Assembly: GCF_000783395.1 (NCBI RefSeq)
Contig: NZ_JSFK01000020.1
Location: 1-64,000 of the forward strand
From: Pseudomonas chlororaphis
Lineage (GTDB): Bacteria > Pseudomonadota > Gammaproteobacteria > Pseudomonadales > Pseudomonadaceae
Reading direction: 5' to 3'
DNA length: 64,000 bases
Both the position numbers and the translations under genes were made by a program. Within the stretch, counting starts at the first letter, position 1; the number at the start of each line of letters is the position of its first letter. The notes under the pieces were generated by a model. The model was not told the DNA's origin and made no database searches. It worked only from the letters and a program-made list of their open reading frames with translations. Shown here piece by piece: positions 9,082-18,465 of this stretch.

Positions 9082-9627
9082 TTACTTAAGGGCCTGAATG
9101 AACTGTGGATCGCTGTACAGTTCTTTCAGCAAGTCACGCACCATCGGGTTGTAAGCGTTGACCGCATTCGGAATCGCAATGAAACCGAAGAAGCTGCTGC
9201 TCCACTGGCTGCTGACATTCTTGGTGGCGTCGTACACCACATCGTTACCGTTGAGCAGGGTGAAGCGAGCGGCGAGTTTGCCGTCGCCCGTGCCCATGCC
9301 GGCGGACAGTTCGTTCTTCACCACCAACACTTTCAACTGACGCTGCGCCTGCGGATCGAGCAGGCCGGCCTTGCGCAGTTCTTCAGTGATCGCGTCCTGA
9401 ATGTGCGCCGGGATGCTGCCGGACGGCGAGCGCACCGGGTTGGCGCGAACCACCAGCGAACCTTCACCGGATTCGGCGGTAACCTGAGGATTGCTGATCG
9501 CATGCAGCGGCGGGGTTTGCTTGAGCTTCTGCACGTTCTCGAAGCTCGGCTCGTAGCGAGTCATGGTCATGCCACAACCTTGCAGTAGCAGGGCCAGCAT
9601 CGGGATCAACAACAGCGACTTCTTCAC
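9082..9627 (-). CDS. Predicted lipoprotein, uncharacterised
   Basis: A 181-residue protein starting MKKSLLLIPMLALLLQGCG, an evident lipoprotein signal with the modified cysteine at residue 18. The mature region (PSGSIPAHIQDAITEELRKAG, then KVLVVKNELSAGMGTGDGKL) has the pattern of envelope lipoproteins that bind peptides or assemble complexes, but no family is assigned with confidence. It shares a terminator with the convergent lipoprotein gene. Confidence 0.75.
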   Translation of the reverse strand: MKKSLLLIPMLALLLQGCGMTMTRYEPSFENVQKLKQTPPLHAISNPQVTAESGEGSLVVRANPVRSPSGSIPAHIQDAITEELRKAGLLDPQAQRQLKVLVVKNELSAGMGTGDGKLAARFTLLNGNDVVYDATKNVSSQWSSSFFGFIAIPNAVNAYNPMVRDLLKELYSDPQFIQALK

Positions 9628-9680
9628 GGCAGTTCCTTGCGTGGGAATAGAGGAGGGCGCGAATTATGGGCAGAGTGCCA

Positions 9681-9998
9681 TCATTGAGCAACCTTGTTCG
9701 TTTGCCCTTTGAGCAATTGTTCGATCTGCGCCAATTCCCAGGTACTGAGCAGGCTCACCGGGTCGGTACCGTAACGCTGCCAACTGTCCAGCGCGCCTTC
9801 TTGCCCATCAGCATTGCGGGCGAATTCACAGTGATGTAACCGGCTACCTTCAAAGTCCAGCAGCAGGTGCCAGCCCTCGATATCGACCGCGACCCGTCCC
9901 GCCTCGTCAGGCATCTCGCAGACTTTGAAAGTGAGGACACCCAGCGCCGCTTCACGCAAACGCTGGCACACCTCGCGGGCGCTCAGAAATGCAGACAT
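9681..9998 (-). CDS. Small conserved hypothetical protein
   Basis: A 105-residue soluble protein without signal peptide or membrane segment. It begins MSAFLSAREVCQRLREAALG after a TTGAG box; codons upstream to 10049 are open but unlike the rest. A beta-strand-rich middle (GRVAVDIEGWHLLLDFEGSRLHHC) is followed by an acidic, helical C terminus. I recognise it only as a type of small protein found in Pseudomonas. It lies upstream of, and co-directional with, the lipoprotein gene ending at 9082. Confidence 0.65.
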   Translation of the reverse strand: MSAFLSAREVCQRLREAALGVLTFKVCEMPDEAGRVAVDIEGWHLLLDFEGSRLHHCEFARNADGQEGALDSWQRYGTDPVSLLSTWELAQIEQLLKGQTNKVAQ

Positions 9999-10155
9999 GT
10001 TCAACTCAATGGATACAGGAACGCGCCAGCATAAAGCCCGAGTCGACAAGTGTCAGCGTTCACTGGCCCGATCCCGGACAATTCCGTAACATCCGCAACC
10101 CTCTTTTCTCCGAACACCTGCAGCCGCGCTCGACGGCCGCTCAATCAGGTAAGCC

Positions 10156-11601
10156 ATGAAACCGATTCGTCTGCGCGCCGATGTCCTGGCCGGACTCACC
10201 ACCTCGTTTGCCCTGTTGCCCGAATGCATTGCGTTCGCGCTGGTGGCGCACCTCAATCCGCTGATGGGCCTGTACGGCGCCTTCATTATCTGCACGCTGA
10301 CGGCGTTGTTCGGCGGCCGGCCGGGCATGGTCTCCGGCGCGGCGGGTTCGATGGCTGTGGTCATCGTTGCGCTGGTGGTGCAGCACGGCGTGCAGTATTT
10401 GTTGGCGACGGTGTTGCTCGGCGGTCTGATCATGATGGCGTTCGGGCTGCTGCGCCTGGGCAAACTGGTGCGCATGGTGCCGCACCCGGTGATGCTCGGC
10501 TTCGTCAACGGCCTGGCGATCATCATTGCGCTGGCGCAACTGGAGCATTTCAAGAGCGGTGAGGACTGGCTCAGCGGTACGCCGCTGTACCTGATGACCG
10601 GGCTGGTGCTGCTGACCATGGCCATCGTCTACATTCTGCCGCGTCTGACCCGCGCGGTGCCGCCGGCACTGGTGGCGATTCTCGGCGTCGGCCTGCTGGT
10701 GTACCTGTTCGGTCTGCCGACCCGCACCCTCGGCGACATGGCGCACATCGCTGGCGGCTTGCCGAGCTTCGCTTTGCCGGATATCCCGTGGAATGTCGAA
10801 ACCCTGCGCATCATTGCGCCTTACGCGATTTTGATGGCGCTGGTCGGTCTGCTGGAAACCCTGCTGACGTTGAACCTCACCGACGAAATCACCGAAACCC
10901 GTGGCTACCCGGATCGCGAGTGCGTGGCGCTCGGCGCGGCCAATATGGTCTCGGGCGCATTCGGCGGTATGGGCGGGTGCGCGATGATCGGCCAGACCGT
11001 GATCAACCTCAGTTCCGGCGGGCGCGGGCGCTTGTCCGGTGTGGTCGCTGGCGTGCTGATTCTGTTGTTTATCCTGTTTCTGTCGCCGCTGATCGAGCGT
11101 ATTCCGCTGGCGGCGCTGGTCGGTGTGATGTTCGTGGTGTCGCAGCAGACCTTCGCCTGGGCGTCATTGCGGGTGGTGAATAAAGTGCCGCTCAATGATG
11201 TGCTGGTGATCATCGCCGTGACCACCATCACTGTGTTTACCGATCTGGCCACTGCGGTGCTGTGCGGCATCATCATCGCCGCGCTCAACTTTGCCTGGCA
11301 GCAGGCTCGTGAGTTGTATGCCGATGAGCATCTGGAGGCTGACGGCAGCAAGCTCTATCGTCTGCACGGCACGCTGTTTTTCGCCTCGACCACGCCGTTC
11401 CTCAATCAGTTCGATCCGGCCAATGATCCGGCCCGGGTGACTTTGGATTGTCGGCATTTGAGTTTTGTCGATTACTCGGCGATTGCGGCGTTGAAGACTC
11501 TGCGGGAGCGCTATGCCAAGGCGGGCAAGCATTTGCAGGTGTTTCATTTGTCTGAGCGCTGCAAAAAATTACTCAAGCGCGCCGGTGTCGACCACGACTG
11601 A
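10156..11601 (+). CDS. SulP family anion transporter with STAS domain
   Basis: A 481-residue inner-membrane protein. Residues about 10-385 hold the transmembrane core, with the SulP opening pattern (LRADVLAGLTTSFALLPECI, then GLYGAFIICTLTALFGG and the GMVSGAAGSMAVV loop). Residues about 395-470 form a cytoplasmic STAS domain (VTLDCRHLSFVDYSAIAALK). Members carry sulfate, bicarbonate or dicarboxylates; the substrate is unassigned. The start follows AGGTAAG. Its last 33 bases overlap the end of the convergent histidine kinase gene. Confidence 0.9.
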   Translation: MKPIRLRADVLAGLTTSFALLPECIAFALVAHLNPLMGLYGAFIICTLTALFGGRPGMVSGAAGSMAVVIVALVVQHGVQYLLATVLLGGLIMMAFGLLRLGKLVRMVPHPVMLGFVNGLAIIIALAQLEHFKSGEDWLSGTPLYLMTGLVLLTMAIVYILPRLTRAVPPALVAILGVGLLVYLFGLPTRTLGDMAHIAGGLPSFALPDIPWNVETLRIIAPYAILMALVGLLETLLTLNLTDEITETRGYPDRECVALGAANMVSGAFGGMGGCAMIGQTVINLSSGGRGRLSGVVAGVLILLFILFLSPLIERIPLAALVGVMFVVSQQTFAWASLRVVNKVPLNDVLVIIAVTTITVFTDLATAVLCGIIIAALNFAWQQARELYADEHLEADGSKLYRLHGTLFFASTTPFLNQFDPANDPARVTLDCRHLSFVDYSAIAALKTLRERYAKAGKHLQVFHLSERCKKLLKRAGVDHD

Positions 11602-13782
11602 AGGCGCCCAGGTCTTGCCGAGAATCCGCGAGACCTGATCGGCCGAGTAGGGCTTGGCGAGAAACTCGAAACCCTCGTGACCGTAGCGCGCCAGTTCTTC
11701 GCTGTAGCCGGAGGTCAGTATCACGGGCAGATCCGGGCGGCGACGGCGCAGTTCCCTGGCGAGCGCGACTCCCGTGATACCGGGCATGACGACATCGGAA
11801 AACACTGCGTCGAAAGCCCTTGCGTCTTCGCCTGCCAACTTCAAGGCTTCTTCGGCGTTGGTAGCCCACGTCGTGTCATAGCCCAGATCCTGCAGGATCT
11901 GATTGGCGAAGCGGCCAACGTCCAGATTGTCCTCGACCACCAGCACCCGGCGCTTTTCATGCGGCGCCTGCAGTTCGCCTTCGTCCGACGTCTCGCTGGC
12001 CTGCGGCGCAACCGCCGGTACCTGGGGCAGGTACAGCGTAAACTCCGTTCCGTGACCGACCAGGCTGGACACATCGACATTACCGCCCGATTGCTTGGCA
12101 AAGCCGAACACTTGCGATAACCCGAGCCCTGTGCCTTTGCCGACATCTTTAGTGGTGAAGAACGGTTCGAAAATATGCTCAAGAGTGTGCGCATCGATAC
12201 CGCCGCCGGTGTCCGTCAGTGCGATGGACACAAACGGGCCGCTGGCGCCGCCATGACCGCGAATCGCTGGCAGTGGTTTGTCGCACTCAAGGCGCAATTT
12301 CAGCAGGCCTTGGCCATTCATCGCGTCACGGGCGTTGAGCGCGATATTGATCACTGCGGTTTCGAACTGACTCAGATCGACGCGGATGTAGCAGGGTTGG
12401 TCCGGCCGTTCGACGCTGACATGAATTTGCGCGCCCGTGACAGACTCGAGCATTTCACCGATGTTCGCCAACCGTTCGCCCGCATCGACCACTTGCGGGT
12501 TGAGCGGCTGACGCCGGGCAAAAGCAAGTAATTGGCTGGTCAGCCTGGAGGCGCGCTCGACGGTGTCGGAAACCGCGCGCATATAGCGCTGACGACGCTC
12601 CTGCGGCAGGTTGGGCTGGCGCAGGAAATCCACTGACGAGCGAATGATGGTCAGCAGATTGTTGAAATCATGGGCCACACCGCCGGTCAACTGGCCGATG
12701 GCTTCAAGCTTTTGTGACTGGCGCAGCGCCGACTCCGTTTCGGCCAGACGCAAGCTGCGTTCCTCGACCCGTTGTTCCAGCGTGGCATTCAGTTCCGCCA
12801 GCGCCAGCAGGCCTTCACGCACGTTGGCATCGGCGCGGACCCGTTCGATGTGCGCCCAGCAACGCTCGGTGACTTCGCTCAGCAGTGACTGTTCGAAGCG
12901 CGACCAGACTCGCGGCACATTGTCGTGCACCGCCATCAATGCGGTCAGTCGTCCTTGCTTGATCAACGGCACGCAAATGGTTGCAGTGATGCCGATGGCC
13001 TGGAAGGTTGCCGATTCTTCAGGGGCGAGTTCGCTGCGGTTGTCATGGATGATCAGCGGCTCGCCGGCACGCAGCAAGGTCACGGCTTTCTCACCGAAGT
13101 CGCGCAGTCGATAGTGGCCGACGATGCTTGGCGAGCCGGGCGCCGCCCAATCGCCGCGAATGGTGAAACCGTCCTCATCGGCGTCCATGTCGGCGTAGGC
13201 ACAGTTTGACAGCTGCAAATGTTCGACCATCAGACGCGTGGTGATGGCGAGAATGGCTTGGGCATCGGTCGCGCTGGCAACGGCGTTGCCGAGCGCCTCA
13301 AGCACGGCCAGACGCTGGTTGAGAAAAACCGTCTGGGTGGTTTCCGTAACGGTATCGAGCATGCCGACCACGTTGCCGAGCGAATCGCGGATCGGGCTGT
13401 AGCAGAAGGTAAAAAACGCCTGCTCCGGTCCGCTGCCTCGCTCGATGGTCAGTGCAAAGTTTTCGATGTAAGTGGCTTGCCCGGCGTACGCCGCATCGGC
13501 AATCGGGCTGATCTCGCTCCAGGCTTCTTCCCAGATCTTGCTGAAAGGTCTTCCCAGAGCGTTCGGTTTAGCGCCGAGAATCGGCAGGAAGGCGTCGTTG
13601 AACAAGGTGATCAGTTCTGGCCCCCAAACGATGGCTTGAGGAAAGTGCGAGGCAAGGCTGAGCGAGACCGTGGTCTTGAGCACATCGGGCCAGTTTTGCA
13701 ACGGACCCAGCGGGGTGCTTGCCCAATCATGGCGTCGAATCTGCTCGGCCATCTCACCGTTGTCTTGCAACCAGTCTGTCAT
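11569..13782 (-). CDS. Hybrid sensor histidine kinase (PAS-GAF-HisKA-HATPase-receiver)
   Basis: A 737-residue soluble hybrid kinase with no transmembrane segment. In order: a PAS-like domain (about 25-150), a GAF domain (about 165-315), a coiled coil (325-360), HisKA with phospho-acceptor H371 (GGVAHDFNNLL), HATPase with N-box NIALNARDAM and G-boxes DTGGG and GKGTGLGL, and a C-terminal receiver (about 612-725) with D663 (FSDVVMPG) and K710. The input is unknown; GAF and PAS suggest a cytoplasmic cue. Start 13782 (MTDWLQDNGE) is favoured because the 74 codons upstream look non-coding. No HTH output gene adjoins it. Confidence 0.9.
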   Translation of the reverse strand: MTDWLQDNGEMAEQIRRHDWASTPLGPLQNWPDVLKTTVSLSLASHFPQAIVWGPELITLFNDAFLPILGAKPNALGRPFSKIWEEAWSEISPIADAAYAGQATYIENFALTIERGSGPEQAFFTFCYSPIRDSLGNVVGMLDTVTETTQTVFLNQRLAVLEALGNAVASATDAQAILAITTRLMVEHLQLSNCAYADMDADEDGFTIRGDWAAPGSPSIVGHYRLRDFGEKAVTLLRAGEPLIIHDNRSELAPEESATFQAIGITATICVPLIKQGRLTALMAVHDNVPRVWSRFEQSLLSEVTERCWAHIERVRADANVREGLLALAELNATLEQRVEERSLRLAETESALRQSQKLEAIGQLTGGVAHDFNNLLTIIRSSVDFLRQPNLPQERRQRYMRAVSDTVERASRLTSQLLAFARRQPLNPQVVDAGERLANIGEMLESVTGAQIHVSVERPDQPCYIRVDLSQFETAVINIALNARDAMNGQGLLKLRLECDKPLPAIRGHGGASGPFVSIALTDTGGGIDAHTLEHIFEPFFTTKDVGKGTGLGLSQVFGFAKQSGGNVDVSSLVGHGTEFTLYLPQVPAVAPQASETSDEGELQAPHEKRRVLVVEDNLDVGRFANQILQDLGYDTTWATNAEEALKLAGEDARAFDAVFSDVVMPGITGVALARELRRRRPDLPVILTSGYSEELARYGHEGFEFLAKPYSADQVSRILGKTWAPSVVVDTGALE

Positions 13783-13996
13783 GGGAATCGTATCTTTCCG
13801 GGCGTCTGCGTGTGAAGAAAGACCTTTGCGCGCGGTGTTTGGTTTCAGTACGCGCGCTCGCAGTGAAACTGTCGTCCTCAGGTCTGTGCACATCATTGCA
13901 CGATGCGTGAGACAAAAACGATGTGTGACAAGGATGCCGGCTCCCGCCGGAAGCGAAGCGCCCGGAAAATATTGGGCGGCTGCTGCGCATCCCGGC

Positions 13997-14018
13997 AGGA
14001 GCAAGCTCCCTCGCCACA
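13997..14018. repeat. Degenerate single REP
   Basis: GGAGCAAGCTCCCTCGCCACA matches the complement of another Pseudomonas REP core (GTGGCGAGGGAGCTTGCTCC). It lies just after the AhpD-like gene and before the kinase start, with no partner copy. Confidence 0.65.
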
Positions 14019-14037
14019 GCTGTTTTTTACCTTTTGA

Positions 14038-14556
14038 TCAGGCATCGATGGCCGGGAAATCGATATCCGTCAGCGCCGCGTTGTTCAGGTAGTTGGTCAG
14101 GCTCTGCACGGCCACCAGCGCAATTACTTCAATGATCTTCACATCGTCGATACCGGCAGTGCGGGCGGCGGTGATCTGTTCGTCACTCAAATGGCCGCGG
14201 CTTTCGGTCAACTGACGGGCGAGGGCGGCATACGCGTTGAGTTCGCCTTGGCGGGCGGCGACGATGTCTTGTGCCGAGAGCCCGGCCTTGCCGGCAAACA
14301 AGGTGTGCGCCGCCAGGCAGTAGTCGCAACCGTTGACCTGTGAGGTGGCGAGGTATACCGCTTCTTTTTCCTGGGCGCTCAGCGAGGTTTTGCCGAGGAT
14401 TGCCGAGGCTTGCACGTAGGTTTCGAGGGCCACCGGCGCTTTGGCCAGGGTGGTGAAGACATTGGGCAGGAAACCGATTTTCTTTTTCACACCTTCCAGC
14501 ACGGGGCGGCTGGTGTCGGCGGCGGTTTCGAGGCTGATAGCGTGGATGCGGCTCAT
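14038..14556 (-). CDS. Carboxymuconolactone decarboxylase family protein, AhpD-like
   Basis: A 172-residue all-helical protein with the AhpD redox pattern: E64 upstream, then CDYC (C77, C80) and H84. This motif supports peroxidase-type activity, reducing hydroperoxides with an external thiol system, rather than decarboxylation. Divergent from the AraC-type regulator across 131 bp, which is the usual arrangement of such a pair, so oxidant- or aldehyde-responsive control by that regulator is a reasonable inference. Confidence 0.88.
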   Translation of the reverse strand: MSRIHAISLETAADTSRPVLEGVKKKIGFLPNVFTTLAKAPVALETYVQASAILGKTSLSAQEKEAVYLATSQVNGCDYCLAAHTLFAGKAGLSAQDIVAARQGELNAYAALARQLTESRGHLSDEQITAARTAGIDDVKIIEVIALVAVQSLTNYLNNAALTDIDFPAIDA

Positions 14557-14687
14557 GGTGATTCTCCGAAAGTCCGGTGCGAAGTGCGCCGGGGATGGAG
14601 GTCATGTTATTGAGTGAGGCTGGTGGATTGGCGGCAAATCGTCGAGGATATGCGGCAGATCGTCCAGACTTACCCTTGGAGTCGTCC

Positions 14688-15503
14688 ATGGATCGCCTTT
14701 CCACGTTGCTCAGCCATTTCGGCGTGTCTGCCGGGACCTTTCACAGCGGCACGTTTTGCGGCCTCAGCGTTCACGACGGCGAGCCATTCGGCCATGTTCA
14801 TTTGTTGCAGGCCGGCGAGTTGCTGCTCAAACCGGGCAGCGAACGCGAGATTCGCCTCAGTGAGCCGTCGCTGATTTTCTTCCCCCGACCCTTTGCCCAT
14901 CGCATGTTCGCCGACGAGGCGATGGATACCCAAGTGGTCTGCGCCACGCTGACGTTTGACGGCGGTTCCGGCAATGCGCTGGCGGCGGCACTGCCGGATT
15001 ATCTGGTGCTGAAACTGACGGAAATTCCTGAGCTGGGCAACACCGTGGAGTGGCTGTTCAAGGAAGCGTTCGAAGGTCATTGCGGGCGCGTGGCGGTGAT
15101 GGATCGACTGTTCGAACTGCTGGTGATTTTGTTGCTGCGGCACCTGATCAGCAGCCGCGAACAACAACCGGGGATGATCGCCGGGCTAGCCGATCCACGT
15201 CTGTCGCGTGCCTTGAACCTGATGCATGAGCAACCGCAAAAGCCATGGAGCGTGGCGGATCTGGCCGCTGTCGCCAACCTGTCCCGGGCCGGGTTCGCCG
15301 AGCAGTTTCGCCGCGTTGTCGGGCAGACGCCTGCCGATTATCTGCTGAGCTGGCGCGTCAGTCTGGCGCAGAAACGCTTGCGCGAAGGCAAACCGATTGC
15401 GCTGATTGCCGAGGAGGTCGGTTACGAAAGTCCTTCGGCGCTGGCCCGGGCGTTTCGGCGCAAGACCGGGCTCAGTCCGCGGGAGTGGAAGGCGGGCGTC
15501 TGA
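14688..15503 (+). CDS. AraC-family regulator with cupin sensor
   Basis: A 271-residue regulator. The N-terminal half is a cupin-type sensor (GEPFGHVHLLQAGELLLKPG, FFPRPFAHRM). The C-terminal 100 residues hold both AraC helix-turn-helices (WSVADLAAVANLSRAGFAEQ, and IALIAEEVGYESPSALARAF). ATG 14688 follows GGAG; upstream in-frame codons are rejected. It is divergent from the AhpD-like gene and probably controls it, and converges on the DMT exporter gene with three bases between stops. Confidence 0.9.
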   Translation: MDRLSTLLSHFGVSAGTFHSGTFCGLSVHDGEPFGHVHLLQAGELLLKPGSEREIRLSEPSLIFFPRPFAHRMFADEAMDTQVVCATLTFDGGSGNALAAALPDYLVLKLTEIPELGNTVEWLFKEAFEGHCGRVAVMDRLFELLVILLLRHLISSREQQPGMIAGLADPRLSRALNLMHEQPQKPWSVADLAAVANLSRAGFAEQFRRVVGQTPADYLLSWRVSLAQKRLREGKPIALIAEEVGYESPSALARAFRRKTGLSPREWKAGV

Positions 15504-15506
15504 GGG

Positions 15507-16400
15507 TCATTTGGCGAATTTCTTCGCCCCGGCCACACACAGAATCACGCCCAATGTCACAGCGAGCATGCCGACGCTGACGTGTTCATGCAGCAGCGTC
15601 GCCGCCAGCGCCAGACCAAAAAACGGCTGCAGTAATTGCAACTGACCGACCGCGGCAATCCCGCCCTGGGCCAGGCCGCGATACCAGAACACAAAACCGA
15701 TCAGCATGCTGAACAGCGACACATAGCCCAGACACAGCCACGCCGACAGACTGATCGTGCCGAACGAGGCAGGCGCCAGCCACACACTCAACACCGCCAT
15801 GAGTGGTAGCGACAGCACCAGTGCCCAACAAATCACTTGCCAGCCGCCGAGGGTTCGCGACAGTTTCGCGCCTTCGGCATAACCGAGGCCGCAGGCCAGA
15901 ATGGCCGCCAGCATCAGCAGGTCACCGGTGGGCGAGGCCGTCAGCCCTTGCGCGAGGGCGAAGCCGACCACCAGTGCGCTGCCGAGAATCGAGAACATCC
16001 AGAACACCGGTTTCGGCCGCTCACCGCCGCGCAGCACGGCAAAAATCGCCGTGGCCAGTGGCAGCAATCCGACAAACACAATCGAATGTGCTGACGTCAC
16101 GTGTTGCAGCGCCAGGGCGGTCAGCAGCGGAAAGCCGAGCACCACGCCCATTGCGACGATAAACAGCGGCAGCCACTGATTGCGCGCCGGGCGCCGTTCG
16201 CGAAACACCCACAACAGCGCCACCGCCAACACCCCGGCGATGGCAGCGCGGACCACGGTGAGAAACACCGGATCGAACTCCAGCACCGCCAGACGCGTGG
16301 CCGGCAGCGAACCGCTGAAGATCACCACGCCGATAAAACCGTTGATCCAGCCGCTGGTTTTTTCCAGTGCCGGGGTCGTCAGATTCGAAGTCCGTTCCAT
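15507..16400 (-). CDS. DMT/EamA family exporter
   Basis: A 297-residue inner-membrane protein with about ten transmembrane segments arranged as two EamA repeats (residues about 18-140 and 155-290). EamA carriers export amino acids, metabolites or drugs. The gene is divergent from a MocR-type PLP regulator (74-bp gap), an arrangement that usually means the regulator controls the exporter; the solute may therefore be an amino compound or B6-related, but this is inference. Confidence 0.88.
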   Translation of the reverse strand: MERTSNLTTPALEKTSGWINGFIGVVIFSGSLPATRLAVLEFDPVFLTVVRAAIAGVLAVALLWVFRERRPARNQWLPLFIVAMGVVLGFPLLTALALQHVTSAHSIVFVGLLPLATAIFAVLRGGERPKPVFWMFSILGSALVVGFALAQGLTASPTGDLLMLAAILACGLGYAEGAKLSRTLGGWQVICWALVLSLPLMAVLSVWLAPASFGTISLSAWLCLGYVSLFSMLIGFVFWYRGLAQGGIAAVGQLQLLQPFFGLALAATLLHEHVSVGMLAVTLGVILCVAGAKKFAK

Positions 16401-16474
16401 AGCAGATCACGCTCAGAAGTGGGTTGCATTGCGGCCATGCTAGAGCCGAGAATCAGCACAATCAAAGAATTGTC

Positions 16475-17821
16475 ATGGATACATCCGGCATGCCACGTTC
16501 GCGCTACAAGACAATCGTCGATGCCTATGCGGCCGACATTCGGTCGGGGCAGTTGCCGCCGGGTACGCGGCTGCCAACTCACCGGCAACTGGCTGCTGAG
16601 GAAGGGCTGGCGCTGGTCACGGCTTCGCGGGTGTACGCGGAGCTGGAGGCCATGGGCCTGGTCAGCGGCGAGACCGGCCGTGGCACGTTTGTCCGCGAAA
16701 CTTCGCTGGCGCCGGGGCAGGGTATCGATCAGAAAGACGTGGCGGTCGGCATGATCGACCTCAATTTCAATTACCCGTCATTGCCCGGTCAGGCGGATTT
16801 GTTGCGCAGCGCGTTGCGCCAATTGGCATTGTCCGGTGATCTGGAGGCGTTGCTGCGTTATCAACCGCACGCAGGCCGCGCCCATGAGCGCACTTCGGTT
16901 GCTCGGCATCTGCTGACGCGCGGGGTGAACGTCGAGGCCGAGCAGGTGCTGATCGTCAATGGCGCCCAGCAAGGGCTGGCGGTGACGCTGATGGCGCTGC
17001 TCAAACCCGGTGATGTGATTGCTGCCGACGCGCTGACCTATTCCGGCTTCAAAGTGCTGGCCGAAGCGCTGCATCTGGAAGTCGTGGCGATTCCGTTCAG
17101 CGCGCAGGGGCCGGATCTCGCGGCGCTGGAAAAACTCTGTCGCAGCCGTTCGGTGCGCGCCGTGTACAGCATGCCGACCTTGCACAATCCGCTGGGTTGG
17201 GTGATGCCCTTGGCACAACGGGAGCAGTTGGTGGCGATTGCTCGTCGGCATGATCTGACGATCATTGAGGACGCAGCCTACGCATTTCTGGTGGACAACC
17301 CACCCCGCACGTTGATCGATCTGGCGCCGGAGCGCACGGTGTACGTCTCGGGCCTGTCGAAAAACATCGCCACAGGCCTGCGCGTCGGTTTCATCGCTGC
17401 ACCGACAGAGACCGTGCCGGCGCTGGAACGCATCATCCGCGCCACGACCTGGAACACCCCGGGCGTCATGACCGCCATTGCCTGTGGCTGGCTCGACGAC
17501 GGCACAGTGACGCTGCTCGAGGAGCAGAAACGCAACGACGCCAAGGCGCGGCAAGCGCTGGCGGCGGAAGTGTTGAAAGGGCTGCCGAGCATTGGCCATC
17601 CGGCGTCGTATTTCTTGTGGCTACCGTTGCCGGAAGACGTGCGCGCCGATCAGATTGTCGTGGAGCTGATGCACGAGCAGATTTCCGTCACCACCGCCGA
17701 GCCGTTTTCGGTGTCGGGCCATGTACCGCATGCGATTCGCCTGGCGTTGGGCTCGGTCGACATGGAGGTGTTGCACCAGGCATTGATCAAAATCAGCAGG
17801 ATCATTGGCGCTTACCGGTAA
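16475..17821 (+). CDS. MocR/GntR-type PLP-dependent regulator
   Basis: A 448-residue fusion: an N-terminal GntR winged helix (YKTIVDAYAADIRSGQLPPG, THRQLAAEEGLALVTASRVY; residues about 8-75) joined to a class I aminotransferase-like domain (about 100-440). The PLP-binding lysine lies in YVSGLSKNIATGLR. Such proteins bind PLP and an amino ligand and act as activators or repressors. ATG 16475 fits the GntR N terminus; the track start 51 nt upstream is not supported by a ribosome site. It faces the DMT exporter gene. Confidence 0.92.
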   Translation: MDTSGMPRSRYKTIVDAYAADIRSGQLPPGTRLPTHRQLAAEEGLALVTASRVYAELEAMGLVSGETGRGTFVRETSLAPGQGIDQKDVAVGMIDLNFNYPSLPGQADLLRSALRQLALSGDLEALLRYQPHAGRAHERTSVARHLLTRGVNVEAEQVLIVNGAQQGLAVTLMALLKPGDVIAADALTYSGFKVLAEALHLEVVAIPFSAQGPDLAALEKLCRSRSVRAVYSMPTLHNPLGWVMPLAQREQLVAIARRHDLTIIEDAAYAFLVDNPPRTLIDLAPERTVYVSGLSKNIATGLRVGFIAAPTETVPALERIIRATTWNTPGVMTAIACGWLDDGTVTLLEEQKRNDAKARQALAAEVLKGLPSIGHPASYFLWLPLPEDVRADQIVVELMHEQISVTTAEPFSVSGHVPHAIRLALGSVDMEVLHQALIKISRIIGAYR

Positions 17822-17873
17822 AAACAAAATGCTACCCTTGCGGCGCCCGATGCAGACCGACCCGGAACCCTCG

Positions 17874-18260
17874 ATGAAAAACACCGCTGCACTGTCACTC
17901 GCGCTGATGCTCGTCACCGGCCTGTTTACTACGTTCAGCCATGCCGCAGGCGACCCCGAAGCCGGCGCGAAAATCTTCCCGCGTTTGTGTGGCGGCTGCC
18001 ATCAGGTCGGCGAATCGGCCCGCCCGGGTTTTGGCCCGCAGCTCAATGGCATCATTGGTCGGCCTGCCGGGACGTCGGCCAACTATGTGTATTCGGATGC
18101 GATGAAGAACTCGGGGGTGACCTGGGATCGCGAAACGCTGATCGCCTATCTGAAGGATCCGAAAGGTGTGGTGCCGGGTACGCGGATGATTTTCTGGGGG
18201 CTGAGTGATGAAGAGAAACTCGACAATCTGCTGGCATATCTCCAGACCTTCACGCAATAA
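17874..18260 (+). CDS. Periplasmic class I cytochrome c
   Basis: A 128-residue protein with a signal peptide (cleaved after about FSHA, residue 24) and one covalent haem site CGGCH (C39, C42, H43). The sixth ligand is probably M105 in PGTRMIFWG. The layout resembles mitochondrial or cytochrome c2-type proteins that shuttle electrons in the periplasm. GGAA precedes the ATG. Start codons further upstream would destroy the signal peptide. It follows the MocR gene by 52 bp but need not be functionally linked. Confidence 0.9.
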   Translation: MKNTAALSLALMLVTGLFTTFSHAAGDPEAGAKIFPRLCGGCHQVGESARPGFGPQLNGIIGRPAGTSANYVYSDAMKNSGVTWDRETLIAYLKDPKGVVPGTRMIFWGLSDEEKLDNLLAYLQTFTQ

Positions 18261-18262
18261 CG

Positions 18263-18320
18263 GTAGGAGCTGGCGTAGGCTGCGATTGATCGTTCCCATC
18301 GCTCTGCGTGGGAATGCAGC
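18263..18320. repeat. Two abutting partial Pseudomonas repeats
   Basis: TAGGAGCTGGCGTAGGCTGC (18263 on) resembles one dispersed intergenic element. It runs into TTCCCATCGCTCTGCGTGGG, a half-copy of the element found complete at 36639 and 44438. Both fill the gap after the cytochrome c gene. Confidence 0.6.
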
Positions 18321-18465
18321 CGACAGGGGTCATAACCGTCACGGTCACGCCTTGTTCGCGATTCAAGTTGGTGTGTTCGGGTGATATGCCGGGCACCCAA
18401 GTCCCTGATTGAAAAATGACATGAAAAAGCTATTCTGCGTTTTTGCCGCCTTCAAGGAACCCACC

